A stretch of DNA of 64,000 nucleotides. Source: Balanoglossus misakiensis. Lineage: Eukaryota > Hemichordata. Under the pieces are notes generated by a model. That model did no database searches. It saw only the letters and a program-made list of their open reading frames with translations, and was not told the origin of the DNA. Shown piece by piece: positions 53,095 through 64,000 of this stretch. Made by a program: the position numbers and the translations under genes. The stretch spans positions 5,580,001-5,644,000 of the forward strand of contig CM082576.2 in assembly GCA_040954595.2 (NCBI GenBank), given 5' to 3'. How positions within the stretch are numbered: the stretch's first letter is position 1; every line of letters starts with the position of its first letter.

Positions 53095-55488
53095 CTAAGT
53101 GAACATTGCGATGCCGCAGAAATGGTGAATGATTGGAATCAGCAAAACGGCATTGACCGCTATTGCTATGTAGGTGAAGAACACTCGCGGCATTTCCACA
53201 ACCACCTGCTCGGTTGACCTGGCCTCATCTAACGGCATTCCAAGCACAAAAGCGACCAAGTAGTACATGACGGGTTTCATGACCGACTTCGTGGCAAGGA
53301 TGACTACAACACCGATGGCGGTCCTCAACAGCATGAAGACAAACCAGGACAGATCGGGAGGGGTTATCTCAAGCAGCAGGGGCCCGGTGGGATCTGTGGA
53401 TGGAAGGAGGGCATAGTGGACGCCCACCCACTTCCCGATGAATGTACCGGAGCCCACACCGGCGACCAGCGTGGAGATGTACCTGGCGTCACTCCACAAG
53501 TCGAGGGTTGGGTAGATGACGGTCATGGTGATACCGACTACCAAGGACGTAATCAATCCATATTCGTGATGCGACAGGAACTCGTCGATGATATTGGCAT
53601 ACGGCAGAACAAGAAGTGTTATGGTGACGGCGGCGATAGTACCAACAATAACATCCTGAAAAAGTCAATTACACGGTCTCAGACATGAAGAAAACCCACT
53701 TCTTCAACAACACATCTTGCAGAAGTATAGAGAAATTGTCTGACAAATTAAGTTTTGTTCTGCTTCAGTGTCTGCAAGAGTATGGGCCTCAAACTGATGA
53801 TTGGTGGAACTTCTTCTATATGAATACCTGAAGACGACTCACCGATACATTGTGCATCCCTAAATAGAAGCGGCTTCCACATGTCAGGAAATATGTTAGA
53901 CACATTATAGCAACTGCAGCACCAAGTGGAAACTGAAATAGACAGAAGGAATGTCAGTTTTTATTTTCATGCATGCAAATGTAATACTAGTAATGCATAT
54001 ATTTTATTATTTCAAGGGGGGATGAAGAGCGCCCTCCAGTGACAACTGAATTGTGCATCACACAGGGGTAATGTACTACCTGGGTCCACAATGCACTTTA
54101 TCTAGAGATTATCTGGGCCACAAGTGTCTTCTTCCCTATATCTAGTCTACCATCATCATCTTGACTGCAAATCTAATCACCCGAAAAAGTGCAAAGTCTT
54201 TCCAACAGGTGATGGTGATATCACATTGGCACAATACCCATTTCAATAGTTGCAAAGTGATGTAACGTACAATGACGCACACACTTGCTACCAGGTGTCA
54301 AAGGTTGACATAATTACGCAACATAAAAGTTTTGCAAATGGGGTGATCATCACGATCATGATGATGTAGACGTTGAGTAAAAAAAATACAAGTACAGTAG
54401 ACAGGTTTTCAGCTGCATGTATTGATTGTCATGCGCGTGCGGTCAAGGTTGGGCATGGCGTTAACTGCGACGACTGCGGCTATTATCTGGGCCATCATTG
54501 ACACACAACTGTTACATTGTCAAATTCGAAACTTTAATGGCCATACCACAGTGTGCACGTCCATGCATGGCTAGACTTTGAATTTTCAATGGCTTTACCC
54601 TACCGCTCATAGTAATATATAAATCAACTACCTCGACGACATAAAGTCTAATAGTTTTATATACTAGTAATTCAAATTTAGGTTGGATGTACTGAGATAT
54701 GCTAAAATTCCATTCTCTTCAACAATATACTGTCAGTTGTGTTACGTCACTGATTCGCCAATCCTATTCTTGCATCTCACCTGATATCGCTGCATTGTAA
54801 AAAATAGCATTGTTCCGGGTATGCAAACGGCCATCATTGCGTGTGTGGACGGCATTCCGTGCTCCTTCCCGTACAGGGATTCCAATTTCGCCACAGGTGG
54901 GGAGCTGGGTCGTGGCAATTTGAAAACGTCTTTGGAACTTTGGCCGATGTACATGACAACAGCGAAGACGATTATAACTCGTCTGGTGACCCATTCAGAC
55001 ATATTCCACCAACACCAAGGCAAGAACATACTAAGGAAAAGCTCATTTCCGATCATACCCCCCAAATGAAATAAATAAAACCATAATTTCGATTTCACTT
55101 TGTACTTCACGTTTCCAAGTAATGGTTGTGCGGTGTTGCCACAATTCAACTTGAGGGGCGTGTTTTCTTTAAGGTCTTCTTCGCTGTTAAGCGTTTCCGC
55201 TGCGGTCATGTCCAGGTTTTCAACTCGCAGCTCCGAATCATTTTGTTTCGATCTTGAACGCAAATTATACCTCCGCTGCCCTTTACTGGCGCGCTGATTA
55301 ACGGCGCTGTCAATAACACCATTGTAATTCGAATCCTTCACAGCTTGGATGCCGCCATTTTCCTTCTTGGCCATACAACTTTCACTCTCAGTCTCGCGAT
55401 CCAGGTCGATGTCGGTTTCCACTCCAAAATACCGCTGTATCCTGGCTACAGTGTACGAGCTTGTCGTAAATTCGATCATCCGATCCAT
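53095..55488 (-). CDS. Sphingosine-1-phosphate phosphatase, tandem copy C (complete)
   Basis: Minus-strand exons 55488-54781, 53932-53843 and 53655-53095 give 1,359 nt, or 452 residues. Motifs: K186-x6-RP (KDVFKLPRP), PSTH at 213-216, and SR at 256-257 with His263 and Asp267 (SRFYLGMH). The N-terminal FTTSSYTVARIQRYFGVE matches the other copies, and a charged linker follows (about residues 30-140, rich in Glu, Asn, Arg, Ser). This copy is the most compact, with introns of 848 and 187 bp. Its second exon has diverged most: it begins FPLGAAVAIM, where copies A and B begin YP, and ends NVS where they end SVL. The start at ATG 55488 (MDRMIEF) is chosen because the further upstream codon is GTG. 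Expected role as for copies A and B. Confidence 0.9.
54029..54044 (+). promoter_or_regulatory. GCGCCCTC-NN-GTGACA motif (CTCF-like?)
   Basis: GCGCCCTCCAGTGACA in intron 1 of SGPP copy C. It is preceded by GAAGA, as is the copy at 56295. By hand it matches 12 of 14 positions of the reversed CTCF core consensus. Function is inferred only. Confidence 0.4.
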
Positions 55489-56722
55489 GATTATCACAAT
55501 AGCCGCTGTTTTCCCTTACCGTATTTCAGCCGGGTGACCGAGGAAGCAGTTAGGTATGTCCCATGTGCTTTTATACTGATTTACTATCGAAAGCATCGGG
55601 CGATCTCATGTTGATTGCTTAGTGACAGCCCGACCATAATCTGTAATTGGCTGAAGCTAATATCACGTGATACCTGAACATTGTGGAGAGCATAAGTAGC
55701 TGACAGTGAAAAGACGCATGTTATTGCCACCCTGAGACCCGCCCCTAATAATGTCAACTCCTGTCGAAATCGTGAAATTTAATTTACCTGATAAAATATA
55801 CGAAAATCCATCAAGCTTATTAACAATGCATTAACAATTTACCGACCCGAAACTAATTTGAGCAGCTTTAAATTCCATGTATTATCCTAACCTTTGCACA
55901 ACGTTTATTTGTGGCGGAATGGGGAAGCAACTTTGTAACATTTTACTTCATTTTCTAAAAAAGTAACAAAGAACAATGTTAATCAGTGCGTCGCCTCCTA
56001 ATGGAGGACACCGTTTTCATTGTGTCATCATTACGTTTAGTGCTGTCGGTTTTTGTTATATTGTAAAATCTGCACTGATACCATAAGCTTATCCGGCAAT
56101 CTAAACTTCCTGAAAAGTTTCGAGTCGGTGGCTAAATTCTCGATATGTTAAAATTCACACGGCCACAAAATACAATCAGATCTCGTCTGGGTTTTTAACA
56201 TTTGGTCACATTTGATATGTTTTAACAAATTGTTGTAGTGACGACTGATGAATGATGGCACAGACATTGACGAACAAAATAAGAACGGTGAAGAGCGCCC
56301 TCGCGTGACAATTTTTTCGATCCCCAAGACAAAGTACACTGTGGCATGTTTACACTGACAAAATGTAAAAAAAACATCTCTCGACAGGTATTTCAATTTA
56401 AAAACAAACAAGATTTCAACAAAGCACATATTTCAATGACAACTGAGAGTATTATTTCATGTGACACGACGTGTCTTTATTGTTTCAACCATGTATGGTA
56501 CAACAATTCCTAATTGAGAACAGAAAGCATTTTAGCTGCGGCTCCACATCAAAGTGTAGCAAAACACATGAAGGTCTGCACAACCAGACACCAAACTTCC
56601 CATTGAGCCACGGTCATCTACAGGCTGGAACAGGTCACTGGGTTTCTTAACAGAGTGCTGATCAATTTCATTATCAACAACAGCAAAACTGGGCAATGTC
56701 TATGCTATAAATGCCATCACAT
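55489..56722. other. Intergenic between SGPP copy C promoter and COMMD1 3' end
   Basis: Holds the upstream region of SGPP copy C on the left and the 3' UTR of COMMD1 on the right. No coding sequence was recognised apart from short chance frames. Confidence 0.45.
56295..56310 (+). promoter_or_regulatory. GCGCCCTC-NN-GTGACA motif (CTCF-like?)
   Basis: GCGCCCTCGCGTGACA in the gap between SGPP copy C and COMMD1, with the same GAAGA prefix as the motif at 54029. Function is inferred only. Confidence 0.35.
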
Positions 56723-57883
56723 TCACTGGCAGTGGACATTGATCTGTTTTTGTATATCATCTAAATTCTTGATAACTGATGATAACTTCTCTTCATCCAT
56801 CTCAAACCTGACAACTTCGGACTCCTTTAAAGTGAAAAATAAATGAATGATATTTATGTAACTATAATTTTCTTTCCAGCCTGCAACAGATGTCTATACA
56901 AAAATATAGTACCGGTAACATGCATTGAAGAGTCTCGCTTGCAATGTGTACGAAACTGTTGGAGAGAAATGACAGATTTTAGTTCAATTTTAAAGGCAAT
57001 ATCCCTACCGTATTTTTGTCTTGGCCATTGGCAAGCTGTAGTTCCACAATGGCGGTTGGTGTGTGCAGTTGGTCTATATGCCTGGCTTGTGTTTTCAGAT
57101 CTATACGCCAGCTTACGTTCTTTAAGGTATTGTTCCATGTTGACTGTCGGGAAAGACCATGAACAGTGAGAAGCAAAATTTTGGGTGATAAGCACATGGG
57201 GCGTAATGAAGAGAGAAAGATACACAAGCGAATTGAACAAGTTGAGTTTCATACATACCTGGCTAACAATACTATCGTGAATTTTTGCCTTGTGATTTTT
57301 CCAGAATTTGGTGAAAACAAGTGCTTCATCTTTGCTGATACCGCCTTCTTTTTTCTTTGTATGTGATGTAAGGAATGCCTCCAACTGATTGTAATCCATG
57401 TCTGCTGACGCTATGCTCTGAAAAGCACATTTGAACAGTTTAATCAACGTTTATTGCACAGCTATCAAACAACAAACTGACAGTCACGGTTACATGCTAG
57501 TGAAATGTCTGACACTAGTGCCAGAGGATGAAGAATCCTTTTGTTGGCTAAAATAGTAAGGAATGTCTTTATGGTAGCTCAATGTGACCATAGATTTATC
57601 AGGATTTTTGGAGTACATTGAGTTGATGTCAACCGATCCACTTGGACGGACAACATACACATGATCATGTAGTGGGCGTTCCCCATCGGGGAAGTACTGT
57701 CACAGTATTTACCTTCACCAAGGTTTTGCATTTTGTTAAAAGTGCCTGAAATTCGTCTTCTTGCATGCCTGGATAGAGTTCTTCCTTTAAAAAATCGTCA
57801 GTGACATCCAAATCTCCATAATATGTGTATTTTGCGATTCCGTTCAACAAACCCAGCAAACTTCTGCTTCCCTGATCCGCCAT
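56723..57883 (-). CDS. COMMD1: COMM domain-containing protein 1 (complete)
   Basis: Minus-strand exons 57883-57713, 57417-57259, 57143-57009 and 56824-56723 give 567 nt, or 188 residues (human 190). The N-terminal helical domain has LLGLLNGIAKYTYYGD, then SIASADMDYNQLEAFLTSHT and TKFWKNHKAKIHDS, nearly identical to human COMMD1. The COMM domain (about 118-188) starts at NVSWRIDLKTQ and ends with the acidic helix EEKLSSVIKNLDD. COMMD1 is part of the Commander/CCC complex in endosomal recycling. It is also linked to copper transporter trafficking and to NF-kB turnover through cullin ligases. ATG 57883 is preferred because the in-phase upstream codon is TTG. It is head-to-head with COQ6. Confidence 0.95.
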
Positions 57884-58017
57884 GATGTATACATTGTCCA
57901 ATAGAAGAGAACGTTACAAATTGTGATTTAGTATAGCTTGTCGGATTGGGCAAAGGAGTTAGTCGTTTGTTGGCACACTCTTCTCTCAGCTAAAACGTAG
58001 CAGACCTATTTACGACA
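57884..58017. promoter_or_regulatory. Shared COMMD1/COQ6 promoter
   Basis: Only 134 bp separate the two start codons. It contains CCAAT at 57898-57902 and a reversed CCAAT (ATTGG) at 57945-57949, and no TATA box. A compact bidirectional housekeeping promoter is the simplest reading. Confidence 0.6.
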
Positions 58018-58302
58018 ATGTCGCTACACACGGGATTGAAATCATCTCTCGGATTCTTTCGATCGCAGGCGTTATTTTCAAGAAATTTATACTATGCAAG
58101 GAGTCTTTGCACTGGACAGGAAACCAAACGAAAATATGTTGGTTTTTACGACGTGACAATAGCAGGAGGGGGAATGGTTGGAACTGCCATGGCATGTGCT
58201 CTAGGTAAATTTCCAAAGTTTGTTTTTCCACCCCAGAACAAACTGAGTTGGTAAATAAAAAGTTTATCCAAATAAGTTAAAGCCAACCAAATGATAAACT
58301 GA

Positions 58303-58379
<77 letters not shown>

Positions 58380-58381
58380 TC

Positions 58382-58414
<33 letters not shown>

Positions 58415-58425
58415 GGTGGTGGTGG

Positions 58426-58504
<79 letters not shown>

Positions 58505-58518
58505 GGTGGTGGTGGTGG

Positions 58519-58609
<91 letters not shown>

Positions 58610-58611
58610 GA

Positions 58612-58642
<31 letters not shown>

Positions 58643-58699
58643 AGTGGTGGTGGCGATGATGATGATGATGTCAGATGATGATGATGATGATGGTGGTGG

Positions 58700-58760
<61 letters not shown>

Positions 58761-60442
58761 TTTTCTTGAAACATTTTTTCATGCGACAGCTACCCATCCA
58801 ATGTTTGAAGGCAGGAAAATACTGCTCCTTGAAGCTGCCCCAGCAAAGGCAATCAGCGACACGTTACCAGAAAACTATAGCAATAGAGTGTGCTCTCTGA
58901 ATCCAGCTTCTGTTGACTTTTTGAAAGGTAATATTTCATATATTTCACTTTATACAGTTCGTAACAGCCATTCAGCTAGCTCAATCACCCGTGGCATTTG
59001 TTGTTCAAGTGAAATCTTGTGGTAGTACAATACCAGTGAGAAAGATTCTGATAGACAGATATTACAGAAACAATGGAAAGCAAATCACCTGCTGTTTGTG
59101 GCACTGAAAGCCCACATTGTCACCTGCACAGTTTTATCATCAATGTTTGTTGTGTCCAGTTTGATCATAATTGACCTCTCAAGAATAGTTCCTTTATTTT
59201 TTTCAAATTTCTTAAACAAAACCATGTATTGCGTGGAGTAGAAATGTTTGCATTTCATCTCTGTTCATTAAATCACATTTTTGTGTAATTTTTTAACTAG
59301 ATATTGGTGCTTGGCAACTCATCACTAAAATGCGAGTCAAGAGTTACAAACGGATGCAAGTTTGGGATTCGTGTTCCAATGCGTTGATCACTTTTGACAG
59401 GGAAAGTTTGTCCAAACAAATCGGCCACATTGTGGAGAATGACGTCACTGTACTTGCTTTATCAAAAGTGCTTGATTCACTGAAGGACAATAGAGTGAAA
59501 CTGATGTACGGGTCCAAAGCGACTCATGTAGAATTGCCCTCTCAGAGGGACGATTTTATCCATCCATGTGCCAAAGTGTTCCTGGAGAACGGAGATGAGA
59601 TACACACACAACTTTTGGTGGCCGCTGATGGGCCCAATTCTAGCATCCGAAAAATGGCAAAGATGAAGCACTCGGTGTGGAGTTATGACCAGTCTGCTGT
59701 CGTGGCAACTCTACAACTCTCAGAGGTAAAGCTTTAAAAGTTTCTTCGGAAAAGGGACCAGAATATTTTCATAAACATGTGCATCTTAAATGACCTGCAG
59801 CAGTCTTGCAATTGTTCTTTGCTTGACCAATCTGTAAATTCGTGCAACAGGTTTGTAGAGGTCTGTTTTGTTTTCAGTTAAATAAAATGTAGTGAGTTGA
59901 CCTCATTTGTAATTTGAGTGTCATTCTTATATTCACTAGGTAGAGGGCGCTCTATTCAAGTACATGTATAGGCTTCAGGAAAAGTTACAACAGCTTGGAG
60001 GTTATCAAAAAGTTCTGTTGGCCATCGTTCAGATTTGTCGTGAACTAGCATTGAGACTAGACGAAAGCGATCTTATAAATATAATTTATGATGCTATGGT
60101 TTAAATATTACGCACCAAGGTCTACAAATTGTCACTATTGTATCCCACATATAAACAATCTCAGTGCTAAATTATTCCACGTCGTGGCAGGATCATGACA
60201 TTCACCTCTCATATCGTCATTCTTTCTGAATTTCCCAAAGAAGACCAGAGGGCAGCTTTGTGATTCAGTATTCGAGACATCTATGAATAAATCAAGTTAT
60301 GATTTTGAGAATGATCATTTCAATGATTCAGAATTTTGAAAGAGGGAAGAATAACATTTTTGTGTTTTTTGTTTGACAGGAAACAGATAACAATGTAGCA
60401 TGGCAGAGATTTCTCCCCACTGGTCCAATAGCACTGTTGCCG
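58018..60442 (+). CDS. COQ6: Ubiquinone biosynthesis monooxygenase COQ6 (partial, first four exons)
   Basis: Exons 58018-58204, 58790-58927, 59301-59725 and 60380-60442 give 271 residues in frame. The first ~40 residues are basic and hydroxylated (a likely mitochondrial presequence). Then comes the FAD-binding [11 protein letters not shown] (GxGxxG at 50-55), then [42 protein letters not shown], and the second flavin motif [11 protein letters not shown]. The last visible exon ends GPIALLP, where the human protein continues LSDT. COQ6 is the flavin hydroxylase that modifies the C5 ring position during coenzyme Q synthesis in the mitochondrial matrix. The remaining exons (roughly 200 residues) must lie beyond the window. 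Intron 1 is mostly a trinucleotide repeat. Confidence 0.93.
58306..58759. repeat. Long TGA/TGG trinucleotide repeat in COQ6 intron 1
   Basis: About 454 bp of (TGA)n interrupted by several blocks of (TGG)n and a few single variants (TCG, TAG, TGGCGA, TCAGA). It makes up over three quarters of the 585-bp intron and ends 30 bp before the splice acceptor at 58788-58789. All its open frames are low-complexity and should not be called as genes. Confidence 0.97.
59940..60104 (+). other. Unexplained 54-residue open frame in COQ6 intron 3
   Basis: Immediately after an AG at 59938-59939, a frame of 54 codons runs to TAA at 60102. It reads [16 protein letters not shown] and on to [15 protein letters not shown]: heptad-like, helix-favouring and protein-like. 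It is in phase with the COQ6 exon 3 donor, so inclusion would make a truncated COQ6. It has no ATG before residue 9. It could be an alternative terminal exon, a relic of another gene, or chance. I do not recognise the family. Confidence 0.3.
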
Positions 60443-63400
60443 GTAAGCATTTCAAATTTCAAGTCACGATTTCTGTCAGTGGGCAAGTGACAGAAAAGAT
60501 GAATAACTTGATTGTGGGGGGTGGGGTGGGTGATTTTTTGCTATATGTGATGCTGTTATTGTCATTGTGTAATGATACAGCCATTCTATTAAATTGCTCT
60601 TTAATTTATTACCCTATCTCGAAATTAACTTTTCAATATAAAAAAACAAACAAGAAAGTACTTTAGAGGTTATGGGAACACAGTACTGAAAATGGACCCC
60701 TGCTGCTGGTCTGTCAGGATAAAAAGTTGAATGAACTTTCACATTCTTATTTTCTCAGTTCTTGTTTATTGTAAGCCATCAATGCCACCATCAAATCAAT
60801 TCATTGTAAATCATTTTGGTCCATGCGGAGATGACAAGCGGGCTTGGCATTTCCAACGACAAGATCCCCCACCCAGAAAAGTCAAAGGAATATATGATTC
60901 ATAGCGCTATTTACAGCATACTAAAATTCAAAGGAGGGGGTTATCATCCATTTTATTTCCTTGTGGGAGTCAATTCATCATTGTTTGAAATCTGGTTTCA
61001 ATTTGGTGCTAATTTTCAGTGGCCTAGAAATGCCTGTGTTTGATCTGGGTCAGTGAAACTTTTGTATAAGCTGTTTGATCGTTCCATTCACATGATTGGG
61101 CAAGTTTTGTACGTGGATGAACGCTCCACAAACTTATAAGTTGAATGCAAATGAGAAGCTCCTAATATGGTATATCATTAATGATGCTTGTATAGTATAA
61201 TTGGTATGCAAATGACATTTCCCTTATATGGTACAGATCAGTTTGGTATTGCCCGCCCCCACAGCGCAGTGATTCCATGAACATGGCCTACCCAGATAAA
61301 GATGACTCTGGGGAGTGTCGTACGTGCTGTTCTGTTGAAATTTTGCAAATGTATCTTTGAACTCATGTAGTATTTTTAGAAACCTGAAAAGTATCTTTGC
61401 AGGTTTTAGTGATGAACTTTAGTCCTTTTCCCAAGAAATGCTCATCACTTGAATCGAACAAAAAAGTTTTAGAAAAACCAGATGGTCAGAAGTAAATACA
61501 TTTTTCTTGTGGTGTGACTTCAGATTGGTTCTGGGTTTCTCATCCACAGTTGCTATGACAGTAAACATGTTGCCAATTTTAATATTGCCAACAACTCCTA
61601 TTTGTCTTGCCAGTGAATCTGCTCCTTGGTTGAGGTTGGGTTGGTAACACCATCTCGAGTCTAAGCTCACATTGAACCATTAAGATATAATGTTGTATGC
61701 CAGTGTCCAACCAAGAATGGTTCAGAATTAGCGTAATGGGCTTTGTCTGAACACATCTGAGTCGGCCAAACGGATGTCCATGTTTAAAGGTGTTTAAATA
61801 GGATGTTAGTCCAGTCTAAAATATTAGGTGGGCTATAATTGTAGCATGGATCATACATTACACTGTTCCTTGCCCCAGTTTGAGCTGACAATGCTAATGC
61901 GTTAGCATAGGTCTGATCTGAGTCAGGCATTCAATGACTTCATTAAAATGGATTGGGACAATATCTTGAACCACCCAGAGTGGATCAGTTTATCCCCAAT
62001 TGGATCGGAGCCAGAAGACTAGGGGAGGTTAGTAAAACTTAATGTGAACACTCGTAAATGTTGAAACCAAGTATCCCATCAGTGGCTGGCAAGACAGACC
62101 AGGCAATCTTTATGTGGTGTGGGTAATGTGGCCTGTGTATCTCCAAAGATACAGTACACCCCACAGGTCGTACTTTTCCGGAACTACAATTTTTATTGAG
62201 TCACCACTCGGATGTCTAACAAGTGTTCGGTACCCGTCTTCCACACTGAAATAAAATGACTATACTGCTGATTAATTCTGACATTTTTTTAGCTAGTCTT
62301 GTGTCATGACCAAAGTTGTTTGCAATTCTGTCTGGACAAATGTTGGCTAAACACATATATTGATACAGTAAATACTGCTGCATTTTACGTGCTTTACGGA
62401 ATCAAACAAGTTGCCACAGTTTATAAACAGAACAGAAAATCTGAAAACTTAGTTTAGAAAATTACAGCTAATATTTGAGTAGTTACATGTAATGCCAGTC
62501 CAAGGGATACGGTTGCAATCGCAGAAGCAATTGCTCCTCAAGTCAAGAGAAGTCAGAGACTGAATGTTCATGACTGAATATCAGATAGACATGCTTGGTG
62601 CTTGTCAGTGATAGTCTTCGTAAATTCCAGTCATTTTTTCACATCAGTAAAATTGCGTTTCTTAAAAGGCCAAAGGTAGGTTGAAGTTTACTGTACAAAA
62701 CTGTCTTGCTAAAAACACAGTGAAGCTAAAAACCTTCTTTAGTTATTTCACCGTATATTTAGAATGGTAATTTTATAGCCCAAGCTGACATCGGAGTCCT
62801 CAGTTCCTTCGTATTTTCCGTTAAACCCGGTTAAGGAAGTGGGTGAAACAGTGATCCCAGTCAATCACAACACTCTAGAAGTGGGCCGTGAGATTTTATT
62901 TTGTGACGCCATCGTCTGCTCTGAGACTAAACTCAGTCTACATCTATGTATCTTATTAGCAAATTTTGCAGCGCTATAACTGGCGCCCTGACGTTGGAGA
63001 AAGCAAACAATTTAGAGAAACATATCAGATTGTATAAATTATTTTTAAGTTGACATTTCAGACTGTAAACAGATTTTTTCTTTGGCGTAGAAGTTGATAG
63101 CTCGGGGGAGAGTGGGGGAAAGCTCATGAGAGAATGAGAGATGGGCATGGAGATACAAAGATGCTCAATCATTCTGGTCTGCACACATTTTGTCTGCCTA
63201 CACATCACTGTCGTACAGGAAGAATGAATTTCGACTCTCTAGATCATGTTTACAGCATGATTTATTTCTCTAGGTTATAAAAATCAAGAAAAAATTACAA
63301 AATACAGTATGTTTCCAAAAAAGTATTTGAATATCACAGCAGAGTTTAAGTAGCCTATGACCAAAAGTGCGCCTGTATGGTTCAGAGAACTGCTGACCTA

Positions 63401-64000
63401 CTAACTCTGATTTCAACTTCAAGTGTACTCACCAAGTGTACAGTTTCGGGAATAAAATAAACATTTTTTTCCAGTTTACTGACTTCCCCAACTTTATCGT
63501 CTCAACGTAGATATTGACCATGATACAAAAATAAACACATAAACAGTAATGTACAATACATATACTGACCTACATACCAGTACTTATCATAGGCAGTGTG
63601 CAGAAACATTGACACGAACACACAAATTTCCATGACAAGTTTACTTCACTGTATGAACTAACATTGTCGACGCAGAGTTTAGGCCAGGTCTAAGTAACAG
63701 GTGTTTTTTTTTTAATCTTTGAAAATAAAAACTCTATGAAAGTTCAGAAAAACAGAGTTTCTCAGTCTACATTCAAATACCTTTACTTGCATTGAAATCT
63801 GGGAAAATTGGCAAAAAGGAAACATTTGTCAGATAGCTTTCATGCATATAAAGAAGGGGGATTTAAAGACATGGTTTTGACCTACTTAGAAAATTGTTCA
63901 GGTGTATTGAAATGCGATGGAGTTGAGCAGGAGGATGAGCCCATCATCCGTTTCCATGACACCGCATGACACACCTCGTTGTCCATACATGTCCAAGACT
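60443..64000. other. Probable COQ6 intron 4 and beyond
   Basis: No exon matching the next part of COQ6 (expected to start LSDT and contain LVWST) could be found. The 3.5 kb holds only short, low-complexity or non-conserved frames on both strands. The next COQ6 exons are presumed to lie past 64000. Confidence 0.45.

Noticed and set aside
16400-56915. Scattered ACCGGT words, including a palindrome near 26660
   Set aside because: About seven occurrences is near the number expected for this composition.
58264-58797. Several long open frames (poly-Ser/His/Ile, poly-Met/Val) over the trinucleotide repeat
   Set aside because: They are translations of the TGA/TGG repeat in different frames and lie within a COQ6 intron. 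There is no independent evidence of coding.
60816-60900. Stretch reading LVHAEMTSGLGISNDKI, faintly like the next COQ6 segment (LVWST and on to a D-K-F motif)
   Set aside because: The frame before it has a stop, there is no suitable acceptor, and the key WST and following residues do not match. It could at most be a decayed exon copy.

Overview
The window is nuclear DNA from an animal. Genes have many exons, short to medium introns, GT-AG (occasionally GC-AG) splice sites and long AT-rich 3' regions, and every recognised product is a conserved metazoan protein. An invertebrate deuterostome (hemichordate, echinoderm or cephalochordate) fits best, because the proteins are close to vertebrate orthologues in length and the DTL-INTS7 head-to-head pair found in vertebrates is present. 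The exact species cannot be read from the sequence. All exon models were built by hand from splice sites, reading phase and remembered family sequences. Reading frames close exactly in every complete model.

Layout. 1-4449 (+): 3' part of WDR26 (CTLH/GID ubiquitin ligase subunit). 4450-7878: the convergent 3' regions of WDR26 and DTL, with one inverted-repeat element. 7879-12036 (-): complete ten-exon DTL/CDT2 (CRL4 substrate receptor). 12037-12422: shared promoter with E2F-like, CRE and CCAAT motifs. 12423-19236 (+): complete 21-exon INTS7 (Integrator), with two GC-AG introns. 19745-25277 (+): complete 14-exon S9-family serine peptidase with a TATA box and a DR1 nuclear-receptor element upstream. 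29801-31920 (+): a two-exon, 88-residue DMAC1/TMEM261-like mitochondrial membrane protein.

34362-55488 (-): a tandem array of three sphingosine-1-phosphate phosphatase (SGPP) paralogues, each with the same three-exon plan and intact catalytic motifs. 56723-57883 (-): complete four-exon COMMD1. 58018-60442 (+): the first four exons of COQ6 (coenzyme Q hydroxylase), starting only 134 bp from COMMD1. About 3.5 kb of probable COQ6 intron ends the window.

The genes are mostly housekeeping: protein turnover (WDR26, DTL, COMMD1), snRNA/mRNA 3' processing (INTS7), mitochondrial respiration (DMAC1-like, COQ6) and sphingolipid signalling (three SGPPs). They do not form one pathway. I found no mobile-element coding sequence, CRISPR array, tRNA or rRNA. 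The most unusual items are the SGPP triplication, the ~450 bp TGA/TGG repeat against a COQ6 splice acceptor, recurrent GCGCCCTC motifs, the identical DR1 elements, the two GC-AG introns and an unexplained open frame inside COQ6.
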